A stretch of DNA of 64,000 bases from Dasypus novemcinctus (taxonomy: Eukaryota; Chordata; Mammalia; Cingulata; Dasypodidae), in contig NC_080685.1 in the NCBI RefSeq assembly GCF_030445035.2, positions 112,270,432-112,334,431 of the forward strand, in the 5' to 3' direction. Below the pieces are notes generated by a model. The model saw nothing but the letters and a program-made list of their open reading frames with translations. It searched no databases and was not told the origin of the DNA. The translations under genes and the position numbers were made by a program. Within the stretch, counting starts at the first letter, position 1, and each line of letters begins with the position of its first letter. Of the stretch, positions 55,205 through 64,000 are shown piece by piece.

Positions 55205-55480
55205 TTCTTTTTTCTTTTTTTCTTTTTTAAATATATTTTTTATTTTTTTAAAAGATATTTAATTTACACAAAATGTTACACAAAAAAATATGAGGGAATC
55301 TCACATGCCCCACTCCCCACATCTCCCACCCTTTCCCACATTAACCACATCCTTCATTAGTGTGGTACACTCATTGCAATTGATGAACAAATGTGGAGCA
55401 TGGCCAGTAAGCATGGATTATAGTTTACTTTTTTTTTTCCTAATGTTACATTAAAAAAATATGAGGTCCCCTTCTGAGAG
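55205..55480 (-). repeat. Lineage L1-type LINE 3'UTR end, copy 3
   Basis: A T-rich tail complement is followed by 'aaaatgttacacaaaaaaat', 'atgagggaatctcacatgcc', 'ttcattagtgtggtacactc' and 'attgcaattgatgaacaaat' with 'catggattatagtttact'. This is the reverse of the blocks at 11101-11395. Confidence 0.8.
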
Positions 55481-56084
55481 AGGGAGAGAGACGGCATACC
55501 TTAAAGGTAAAAATTCTCCTTGGGAAGAGAAGGGGAAGATCCCTGGGTTCTTAACCTTCGGAATGTAAATAAATGTCTCTAGGGGGAAAGTCAGACTGGC
55601 CTCTCAGTGTTTACAACCCTGGAAAGTCTCCCCAGTTCTGAGTTTTATTCTCCTTTGAAATGCAAGCACATGCCTCCAGGGAGGTAAATCTTTTCGCAGT
55701 CCTCTAGCTATCTAATTGTCCTTTGACATCCAAAGCTTTTCCTTTAATCCTGATTTCAGTAAAATTTGCTGAGAAAGCCTAACTGAGCAGAAGCCTGACT
55801 AGCCACTTCCCCATAGGGCTTGATTAGGGCTGGATAAGGATCGCCACCTAAAGGTTTGGGATACATGGCCCTAAGAGGATTTAAGAGTCTTAGGACAGAA
55901 GCCGTCTGTCATGCTTCCTGTTGGCAGAGTGGATGGGTCTTTGGGAAAGTTCCTGCAGTGACCATTCCGGTTATTTGCTTGGGCAAGAGTATTCTGGACT
56001 AGAAAACTCATGTTACTATAGCAAGTAAAATGAGGGTGGGGGGACTGGGAGTGTCTGCATTCAGTCGAACAATTGAAAGGGAAA
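55481..56084. other. Unassigned sequence
   Basis: No gene is identified. Confidence 0.4.
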
Positions 56085-56350
56085 GGAACCAAGATTTATT
56101 AAACATCTTAGTATCTCAGATGGTCCTACATGTTCGTTCTTTCCCCAATTTCTCCCAGGGCTCTGAGGGCCAAGCACAGCATTGTAAGAAAGGTGGAAAT
56201 ATTCCTATTTTACAGGAAAGGGAAATTTAGAGGTTAAATAAGTTGTCTAAGGTCACAATTAAATCATTGTAAAGGCAGAATTCTAACAGTTCTGCTGGAC
56301 TCCAAAACCCATGCTTTTTCTAGAGTACCATGCTCTTACATAAATTAAAT
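56085..56350 (-). repeat. MIR SINE
   Basis: 'aagatttattaaacatctta', 'cctattttacaggaaaggga', 'aataagttgtctaaggtcac' and 'ggcagaattctaacagttct' follow MIR in complement. Confidence 0.75.
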
Positions 56351-56625
56351 TATTACCCAAATCATCCTTTCATTGCCAAGCGTGCCTGTGTGTATGTGAG
56401 TATGTTTATAACCATTTGTATGTCCTTTGGGAGAAGAAAGGTGGTGGGGTAGACACTGGAACTGCACAAAAGCAATATTTTTAAGTGTAGAGGATTTTCT
56501 CCCTGATTTTCTTGGGGAATGACCTCAGAACCTAAACTTGTATCAGTCTTTCATTTCAAATATATGTTCTCTGTTCTTATAGAAGACCCTTGTAGCTACT
56601 GAATTCTAACAACACATTTCTCCTT

Positions 56626-57005
56626 TTTTTTTTTTTTAAGATTTATTTATTTTTTATTTAATCCCCCCCCCCCTCTTCCCCGGTTGTCTGTTCTCTGTGT
56701 CTAATTTGCTGTGTCTCGTTTCTTTGTCCGCTTCTGTTGTCGTCAGCGGCACGGGAAGTGTGGGTGGCGCCATTCCTGGGCAGGCTGCACTTTCTTTCGT
56801 GCTGGGCGGCGATCCTTACGGGGCACACTCCTTGCGCGTGGGGCTCCCCTACGTGGGGGACACCCCTGTGTGGCACGGCACTCCTTGCGTGCATCAGCAC
56901 TGTGCATGGGCCAGCTCCATACGGGTCAAGGAGGCCCGGGGTTTGAACCGCGGACCTCCCATGTGGTAGATGGACGCCCTAACCACTGGGCCAAGTCCGT
57001 TTCCC
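56626..57005 (-). repeat. DAS-type SINE, internally deleted, with target-site duplication
   Basis: A reverse-oriented copy has an exact 13-bp duplication, cacatttctcctt, at 56613-56625 and 57006-57018. Compared with the copies at 608, 27299, 35497 and 52141, it lacks about 45 bp between 'cggcacggga' and 'cggcgccattcc'-type blocks (junction near 56755-56768). Frames of 69-119 residues are SINE-derived. Confidence 0.95.
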
Positions 57006-57374
57006 CACATTTCTCCTTAATACATACACTTTCTACTTTTCTTTCCTTAAAAGTAAGTGGGAAAAAGTAACTAGATTTAACTTCAAATAATTAAACGTCT
57101 GTGATTCTTGGAATCATTTCAGGTTTTGCAAGTGCTATGTAGTTTTCAAGAACTAGAAATAAAACTTCTGGCTCTCCCTAGATTTACTGTCTTCAGTAAA
57201 TCCTGACAGGAGGGCTCCATACTGTCTTCACCTGAGCTAAGCTCTAGAAGCAGGGGTAGGAAGAACACCAGGTAGAATTTTGTTTTTGGTAGGAAACCCT
57301 TCCAGAGGGGCACTCCACTAGGGACTGCACTTGGGGTAACTTTCTTTTCCTCCCTTGAAGGAGGTTACCAACTA

Positions 57375-57545
57375 TACCAGTGAAACTCAAATTCAGCCGC
57401 ACATTGGAATCACCTGGGGAGCTTTGAAAAATCCCAATGCCCAGGCTGCACCCAAGACCAATGAAATCAAAAGCAAAGCATAAGTCTTTTCTAAAACTCC
57501 CCAGATGATTCCAACTTGCAGGCAAGTTTGAGAACCAATTCACAA
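57375..57545. mobile_element. hAT-Charlie (MER5-like) element
   Basis: 'cacattggaatcacctgggg', 'agctttgaaaaatcccaatg', 'cccaggctgcacccaagacc' and 'aactccccagatgattccaa' with 'ttgagaaccaat' are typical of MER5-like Charlie elements. Confidence 0.65.
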
Positions 57546-57639
57546 TGGGAAACTTCTTGATGCTAATAATATCCAGAGGCATCTCTAGATAAAGGGGTAG
57601 ATGTGCAGAGTGAACTCTTGTTTTCTTTGGAACGCCTTT

Positions 57640-58330
57640 GTTGAGGAGGGTGGCTCCGGCCATGAGGGTGGCAGATGCGGGCAGCAGTGCTGACTCTGTG
57701 ACCTAGCATTGCCTTTTGCCCTGGGATGTGGCTGTGTACATGCACTGGACAAGCTGCTCAGCAGCGCCCCTGACAGACACTCTGGACACCAGCCCTGGGG
57801 CCTAAGCATGGGTCGGGTCTGCCTTTCCTGGGGGAACTGCTTCTGTAGTAGCAGTGGAGCTGCGGATCCACCCTAGGCACCGCTGTGCAGGTGCAGCCCT
57901 GCCTTGCCTGCCCGTGACCCATGGCAGGTTGGAGAGACTGTTCCACAGCCCTGGGGAGATATTAGGTCTATTGAAGGGGCCTGACTATACCTTAAACCCA
58001 GAAGCCAGGAACAAGCAGCCCCAGCTGCTTATCAGGGTGGACTCTCAGTGACAGGGGTCCCGCCCCCTGGGTTGTATAAAAACCCCGCCCTTGGGCAGCA
58101 CGGATCTGTCTTCCCCTCCACTGTGAAGTGGGATGTGCGGAGCTGCCATCCCTCAACCCTGAGCCAAGCAGGTGGCCCCCCCACCCACCCCAAGACCAGC
58201 ATGATGGGGTCTGTTCTGCTCTTTTGGACCCTTCGTGCTGTGTAAGTAATGAAGTGTCATTTACTGAAAGTTTCTATGGTGCCTGAGCCCATGTTCCTAG
58301 GATGCCCCATAAAGAAACTCACTCCACGAA
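57640..58330 (+). mobile_element. Possible second ERV1-like LTR
   Basis: A TATA-like 'ttgtataaaaaccccgccc' at about 58072-58090 is followed by 'ttgggcagcacggatctgtc', which is LTR-like. No clear TG...CA termini or AATAAA at the expected place were found, so the boundaries and the class are tentative. Opposed frames here are not considered genes. Confidence 0.35.
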
Positions 58331-59929
58331 AGAGGTATTCTCTCTGTGCAGTCTACATGGCGAAGGTCCATCCAGCAGTTACAGAATGACAATTTGCAAA
58401 ATGCAAAATTATGCTCGGAATGTGTGGCAATGTCAGATTACCCAAAATGCTTCTAAACACCACATTTCTGTATTTATATCCACACAGACCTTTAGCAGTT
58501 TGGGGTAGCACTGTTCTAGACCACGCTAGAGATCAGGCTAACAGATCGTGATTTGTTAGCCTGTCAGCCCAGCCCAGCTATGTTAGAAAAGACTAAAGAG
58601 ACTGCAGAATGATGATTTCTTTAGAGAAGCGATGGAAGCTCCAAGAGAATCACTTGGAGAGCCCAGTCAGGTGCCTGGAACTAGGATGATGACTGGAGCT
58701 AGAGGAAAGAAAGCTGTGTAGAGATTGAGCTGTGCTTTCCCCAGTGGAGGGACAAAGAAGGTGATTCTCATAGAGAAGGAAACTGGCTGTGAGCCCTCTT
58801 GTAAAGAACTTGTCCCAAGAAGGCATTCTGACAAGGTTGAGGCCACCTCCCTGGAAAGAGGCTGGAGCTGTACCAAGGGACACAGAAACGAGGGGGAGGG
58901 ACAACTTGGAGTGAGAGTGGGCGGAGGCGGAGGCCCTGGACTGTCCTGCCCGACAGGAGTTATTTATGTAACTCGTGGTGGTGGCTTTGGGCTAGGGCAT
59001 TTCAGTTCCAACCTCCTGAGGAGCTGGAGCCTAAAGATATTAGCCTGACTTCTAGGAGTGGTTGGAGACTAAAGGTCAGTCACACAGACAGTATAGGAAC
59101 ATGCTCTGATATATGCAATCAAGACTCTGGACACCAAAGGCTTCAGCAGTTGGGCAACACACTGTCCACATTGTTACACATTGTGCTTGGAGGAAGTAGT
59201 GCCATCCATGGATCCTTGGGGAGAGGATGACCAGAAGCTCTGGGTTTGGAATCCTCCCAGACTCTACCTTATACATGTCCTCCTTTGGCTAATTTGTACC
59301 TGCATCCTTTCTCTGTGGTAAACCATGAGCATCATAGTTTTCAGTTAAATCTGTGAGTCTGACCAGCAAATTATCTAACCTGAGGGTGGCTTGGAGCACC
59401 CCCTTGAACATGCAATTGGCGTCAGAGGTGAGGTCAGTCTTAGTGGATGACTGTTCTCTCTAACTGTAGAGTTGGCTAAACTCAAGTCAGTGGGGGATGG
59501 CAAGGAAACCAACATCATGGGACAAAGAGTCAGTGATGGCACATCTGCCACCAGAAGGTCTCAAGCCAAGATTACATCAGTACCAGTCAAGAAAGACATG
59601 CACCTCTCCCCTTTACCTCTTCTCCTCTACGACTCCAAAACCCTGCCCCAGTATAGAATTCACAGCCTATGGAAAGCCCAAACTGGGAAGGAACAGAAGT
59701 TTAAATTGGATGAAAGTCTGGGGTCTTGGTATTATACCGGATATTTCAGTACCTGGATAACGAAGCTATTTATTACCTACGAGTTACCAAAAAAGCAATG
59801 CAGCTGCCTGAAGTTCTACCAGGAATGGGGAAATGCACTTCCTAGCTTGTTTGCAGATGTATTGGCGAGGAACAAAGTAACTTCCTGCTTTTGACTCTTA
59901 GCCTCCAATAATCTGGCTGCATGATTATG
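58331..59929. other. Unassigned sequence
   Basis: The 140-residue plus frame at 59472-59894 is one of the longest outside repeats, but it shows no domain, Kozak context or splice framing. No gene is called. The only structural feature is the hairpin at 58534-58563. Confidence 0.4.
58534..58563. repeat. Perfect 10-bp inverted repeat with 10-nt loop
   Basis: caggctaaca and tgttagcctg are exact complements separated by ten bases. Function is unknown. Confidence 0.8.
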
Positions 59930-60130
59930 GTATAATGGCTAGAGTGCAGAGTCTACAGTCAGATTACTATGTTTACTTGCCCACTCACCCCTTACCAGTT
60001 TTGTGAACTTGGACCAGAAAATATGTACCTCAGTTTCTCCCTCTGTGAAATGGAGATAACTTGACCTCATAGAGTTGGCTGTGAAGATTACATGGATTAA
60101 TGAATATAAAGCATTTGAGATTATACAGGT
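59930..60130 (+). repeat. MIR SINE, nearly full length
   Basis: 'ggtataatggctagagtgca', 'ttgtgaacttggaccagaaa', 'tacctcagtttctccctctg' and 'tgaaatggagataacttgac' give the MIR order including its tRNA-like start. Confidence 0.85.
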
Positions 60131-60149
60131 ACATTTTGTTAAAAGGGTC

Positions 60150-60260
60150 AGTTTGGGACTCCATTCCCAAGGATTCTGATTCATTAAGTCTGGGGTAGTA
60201 TAGAGGAAACAGGTTTCTGATGGAGGTGGTTTGCAGACTCTACTGTGGAACACTTGGTGC
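60150..60260. mobile_element. MER5A-like fragment
   Basis: 'aaggattctgattcattaag' with 'tctggggtagtatagag' corresponds to the central MER5A block. Confidence 0.5.
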
Positions 60261-60334
60261 TGAGAACACGGTGTTTCCGTGTGGGAGTCTGCTCTGTCAG
60301 ATGGGAATGAGGTTAGAAGGTTGGGCGACTCAAT

Positions 60335-60520
60335 CACAGAAGATTAACATTCTGATTAAGAAACAGAAGTTATTCTAGAGATCCAGTCCATTGCCCCTTA
60401 CCTTTTAGGTGAGGCCACTGAGGTCTGGAGCACTGCTCAGAGTCACAGCTGGATAGCAGCAGATTCGATGCTACAATCATTGTCCCTTAACTCTAAGCCT
60501 CATGCTCTTTCTACTCCTCA
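60335..60520 (-). repeat. MIR fragment
   Basis: 'ccttttaggtgaggccactg', 'aggtctggagcactgctcag' and 'agtcacagctggatagcagc' match the MIR complement. Confidence 0.65.
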
Positions 60521-60879
60521 GGGCTGACCAGTAGTAAGTTCACTGTCAGAGGAGTCCTACTTCTTTCACTTGGACCCAGAAAATACTTCAGCAGATTCTA
60601 AATCAGCCTAGAACATAAAAAGCAAATAGCTTGCTTCAACCCATCAGCTTTCCTTGTTCCCTCAGAACTTTTGTCATGAACTGCAACTTCTGATTTATGT
60701 ACTTGCGGTTGAGGAAGTCGGGGCATTGTTGTTTGCTGCTATTCTCAGTGGAGTGTATATTCTAATGGGCAGACTCAATCCACTGACAGCTCTGTGAAGC
60801 GCATCCTCTGAGAACAATTGCTAATGTGAATACAGCTTTTTCTTAGACTACTATTTACTCCATATGCACTTTTAAATTC
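60521..60879. other. Unassigned sequence
   Basis: No gene or repeat is identified. Confidence 0.4.
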
Positions 60880-61250
60880 CTACTGTACATACAATGGAAT
60901 ATTTTTAGCCACAAGAGGAGCAAAGTACTGTTACAACTTTGTACAACTTTGGTGAACCTTGGCAGCATGCTAAGTGAAAGAAGCCAGACACAAAAGGTCA
61001 TTAGCGTATGCTTCCTTTTGTGTGATATACTCAGAATAGGCCAATCCAAAGAGACAGAAAGCACATTAGTGGTTACCAGGGGATCAAGTGGGAGAGGGAA
61101 GATTGGGGGAGATTAGTTAATGAGTAGGAGGAGTTTTTCTACAGTGATGAAAAAGTTTTGAAACTAGAGAGAGGTGGTGGTTGCATGACATTGTGAATGC
61201 ACTAATATGCTTTACAATTATTAATTGTTACGTGAATTTCAGCAAAACAC
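60880..61250 (+). repeat. L1M 3' end, first
   Basis: 'tacaatggaatatttttagc', 'ctaagtgaaagaagccagac', 'agtggttaccaggggatcaa' and 'ggtggtggttgcatgacatt' form an L1MA/MB-type 3' end. Confidence 0.85.
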
Positions 61251-61499
61251 TTCATATAAAGAACTACTCTAGGTACTCTGGAAGGGGGCATAAATGTATA
61301 TGCCCTTCAAAAAGACATAGTTATGGGAAATACCTGGATAAAAATGAAGACAGGTAGATACTCTAATTTTTAAATAAATTGGTACATGTGACAATTGTTT
61401 CACTGGAAAAAGAAAAGACTATCTGAAAGAAACATTCTCCACAGAAATGACTTATCTAGAAAAGCTGATCTCTTCTACATTTTATCAGTCAAAAAATGA

Positions 61500-61985
61500 T
61501 GTTCATTAGCCATCAGGATACTAATGAGATCACTTTGCATCCATTAGGATGGCTATAATAAAAAGAGAGAGAGAGAGAGAGCAGTGGAATTGGAGGGCAT
61601 GTTGAGAAACTGGAACCCTGGTGGAAATGTAAACCTGTGCACGCGCTGTGGAAAACAGTCGGGCAGGTCTTCAAAAGGGTAAGTATAGAATTACCACATG
61701 ACAATTTCAAAAGAAATAAAAACTTAGGTCCAAACACAAACTTGTACACATATGTTCATAGGAACATTGTTCATAAAAGCCTAAAGAGGAAACAACTCAA
61801 ATGTAATGAATTTCTGATACATGTTACAACATGGATGATCCTTGAAAACATGCTGAGTAAAACAAGCCAGTCTCCAAAGTCCACATATTATATGATTCCA
61901 TTTATATGAAATATCCAAAACAGGCAATCTATAGAGATAGAAAGTGGATTAGTGTTTGCCTAAGGCTGGGAAGGGTTGTGTCCAT
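61500..61985 (+). repeat. L1M 3' region, left part of an interrupted copy
   Basis: 'cattaggatggctataataa', a (ga)n tract at 61563-61582, 'gagaaactggaaccctggtg', 'ggaacattgttcataaaagc' and 'tatatgattccatttatatg' reach 'gtgtttgcctaaggctggga'. The sequence continues at 62461 after an inserted LINE tail. Confidence 0.88.
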
Positions 61986-62460
61986 TCCAAGCCAAGGTTC
62001 ACAGGAAGGAGGAATACAGTAAGGATTAGAGTGGACTTAATGATATTCTATTCATGAACTATTGTGGTTAATAATCGAGAAAATGTGGCATTGGTGTGGA
62101 AAAAGTGTCCATGGTGGCTGCTGGGTGCGGGGAATGGGAAGAAAAGATGAGATGTGGAGGCATTTTCAGGACTTGGAGTTGTCCTGGGTGGTGCTCCAGG
62201 GACAATTGCTGGACATTGTATGTCCTCTCATGACCCACTGAATGGAACGTGGGAGAGTGTGGGCTATGGTGTGGACCACAGGCCATGGGGTGCAGCGATG
62301 CCCAGAGATGTACTCACCAGATGCAATGGATGTGTCATGATGATGGGGGAGAGTGTTACTGTGGGGGGAGTGGTGGGGTGGGGGCGAATGGGGACCTCAT
62401 ATTTTTTGAATGTAATATTTTTAAAAAAATGAATAAATTGAGTAGAATTCGGAAAAAAAA
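61986..62460 (+). repeat. Lineage LINE 3' end, copy 4, nested in L1M
   Basis: It matches 3500-3935: 'ggattagagtggacttaatg', 'ggacattgtatgtcctctca', 'gggacctcatattttttgaa' and an A-rich tail at about 62415-62465. It splits an L1M, so it is younger than its host. Confidence 0.82.
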
Positions 62461-62690
62461 AAAAAGCCTGGGCAGGAGGGTTGGTTTGGGGAAAATAGTT
62501 GAGGGAGAAATTGAAAGTGACTGCTAAAGTGTACAGAGTTTCTTTTCCGGGTGATGAAAATATCCTAAAATTGATTGTGGTGATGGTTGCATAGCTTAAT
62601 GAATATACTAAAAACCACTCAATTGTACACTTTAAATGAGTGAATTATATGGTATGTGGATCATATCTCAATAAAACTGTTATAAAAAAG
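62461..62690 (+). repeat. L1M 3' end, right part of the interrupted copy
   Basis: 'gcctgggcaggagggttggt', 'aagtgactgctaaagtgtac', 'tgtggtgatggttgcatagc' and 'tcatatctcaataaaactgt' complete the L1M broken at 61985. Confidence 0.88.
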
Positions 62691-63594
62691 CGAAGTGTTG
62701 CAGTACCATTTCCTGTGGCTGGTGAACAACCTCTCTTCTGAGGAAACATTTCCTCAAACTTCAGGGCTTTTAGGGACCACACATTCTGCTTCATCACCAT
62801 CATAGCCATATGCACCAAAGAATTCAGTATTAGCAGATTTAATGAAAACAAATTCTTTGAAGGAGATTAATATGGAATAAGACTTAAATTACATACATAG
62901 CCCATGTGAGACTCTAGTGCATGTGTCCAACTTTTTATTCACTAAGTTAGAATTTATTGTTTTACTGTCTATCAAACTCTATGCTAAGTCCTGAAGAAGA
63001 AATGGATATAAATATATAAATAATGAATGAATGAATAGATACATTCATATATAATTAATGTAAATCCTGGGTACTACAGTAGATACTGTGAGGCATGTAG
63101 AGGTGAAAACATGGCACCTGTGCTCAAGGAGAGCTTCCAGTTTGAGAAATAAAACCATAGCCACGCGACCCTATTGATTTTGCACTGCAATCATTATGAT
63201 CATTTAGGGGCAAGTTACAGAAATCAACCTGAACTAGTTTAAGCAAAAAGGGTCTGGCTAAGGACAGGAATGCAGGTGGACTTCAGGAACAAGTAGAACT
63301 GGAAATTAGAAAACCTTCCATCCCCAGGCAAGCGCTCTTCTCCTATTTCTTGTTTCTGTATCCCTGTCTTCGTCCTCTTTTTCTCTGTCTTCTGCTAATG
63401 CATCCCCCCTCCCAAAAAATGGCTGCCTAGAATTTATAGGCCCATAAAAAGAGATGATGAGTCAATTTTCTTTTTGTCTCTCCTACCCTCAATTCTAAAT
63501 CCCTTCCACAACTAAAAGCATCCTAAAAGAAGTCATTCATTATATGCTTTCGCTGCATGTGGTGGAAAACTCAATTAAGGGAGGCTTAATCCTT
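62691..63594. other. Mostly unassigned; old repeat near 62930-63160
   Basis: 'aactctatgctaagtcctga' and 'cacctgtgctcaaggagagc' belong to a common ancient repeat of uncertain family. A short (gaat)n-like run lies at about 63027-63040. No gene is seen. Confidence 0.4.
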
Positions 63595-63760
63595 TGCAGC
63601 TCCAAGTGTGGTCTACAGGCCAGCAGCCTTAGCATGACCCAGAAGCTTCACAGAAAAGAAGACTCTCAGGTACCACTCCAGGCCTACTAAATCAGAATCT
63701 GTGCTTTACCAAGATCTCCTTGTGATTTTCTGCACGCTAAAGTTTAAGAAAAACTGGCCT
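63595..63760. mobile_element. MER5A element
   Basis: 'ccaagtgtggtctacaggcc', 'agcagccttagcatgaccca', 'ctactaaatcagaatctgtg' and 'gcacgctaaagtttaagaaa' are in MER5A order. Confidence 0.75.
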
Positions 63761-64000
63761 AAATAAAAATGATTCATTATTTCATGTAACAAGAAAGCCA
63801 TGCCTGGCAGTTCTAGGACTCAACAGTGCCATCATGACCAGTCATGACCAATGTCATCCTTCTGCTCCACTGCCTCTTGGGCCAGCTCCCTTGGACTCCT
63901 AAGAAAGTTGCAGCATCTGGATTACTAGAGTATTTATTCTAGGTGCAGCTTTTCTGTTTAGTTTAGGGCTTCCTGCCCTTTCTTCCTTGCTCGTTGTCCA
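63761..64000. other. Unassigned sequence to window end
   Basis: A small direct repeat ('catgaccagtcatgaccaat', 63834-63853) is the only structure noticed. Confidence 0.4.

Noticed and set aside
59472-59894. 140-residue plus-strand frame
   Set aside because: It has no recognised motif, no convincing start context and no splice framing. An alternative overlapping frame is also open.
61563-61582. (GA)n run as a regulatory GAGA element
   Set aside because: It is a short microsatellite expansion inside an L1M 3' region and has no supporting context.
1-64000. CRISPR array, bacterial defence or other prokaryotic system
   Set aside because: The window has mammalian SINEs, LINEs, LTRs and a mammalian retropseudogene throughout. 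No regular spacer-repeat arrays or operons exist.

Overview
The window is vertebrate, specifically mammalian, nuclear DNA and almost certainly comes from an armadillo (Xenarthra, Dasypus-like). The diagnosis rests on several copies of the DAS family of tRNA-derived SINEs, known from the nine-banded armadillo. Five monomeric copies of about 380-460 bp and three dimeric or degraded ones carry recognisable A and B boxes, A-rich tails and, in most cases, target-site duplications. Around them lies the usual placental background of MIR, L2, CR1/L3, L1M, MER5-type hAT elements and LTRs. Nothing microbial is present: no operons, no CRISPR array, no dense coding.

No intact protein-coding gene could be supported. 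The one clear gene-derived locus is a degenerate processed copy of thymine-DNA glycosylase (TDG) on the minus strand, with CDS homology at 15600-16826 and a long 3'UTR ending in AATAAA and a short A tail near 13739. Frameshifts and stops disable it. A CpG island at about 18040-18640 is the only promoter-like segment. About 3 kb downstream on the plus strand, 21516-21685 has the form of an internal exon (AG acceptor, open frame, GT donor), but its product was not recognised. The window is therefore read as intergenic or intronic sequence.

Layout. 1-13.7 kb holds two DAS SINEs facing minus (one monomeric, one dimeric) and one dimeric SINE facing plus, a LINE 3' end around 3.1-3.9 kb, a MaLR-like LTR at 6.5-7.2 kb, MER5A, MIR, L2 and an L1M tail. 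13.7-16.9 kb is the TDG retrocopy. 17.3-18.7 kb has an old L1 piece, a MIR and the CpG island. 19.3-31.3 kb carries three MaLR-like LTRs of one family, an older LTR-like repeat, two SINEs facing plus and an L1M tail. 32-44 kb is sparser, with L2, MIR, a DAS SINE, a hAT element with an 8-bp target duplication, a CR1/L3 LINE fragment and a candidate CTCF motif. 44.28-44.67 kb contains an antisense 28S rRNA fragment joined to the polyadenylated end of an LTR transcript. 45-64 kb contains L1M tails, lineage LINE 3' ends (one nested inside an L1M), a second copy of the hAT repeat, a full-length ERV1-like solo LTR with U3 tandem repeats and two more DAS SINEs.

Nearly all longer open frames fall inside repeats, especially the GC-rich SINE bodies, and were not called as genes. 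Boundaries of old repeats are approximate, judged by eye from family consensus knowledge without a database search.
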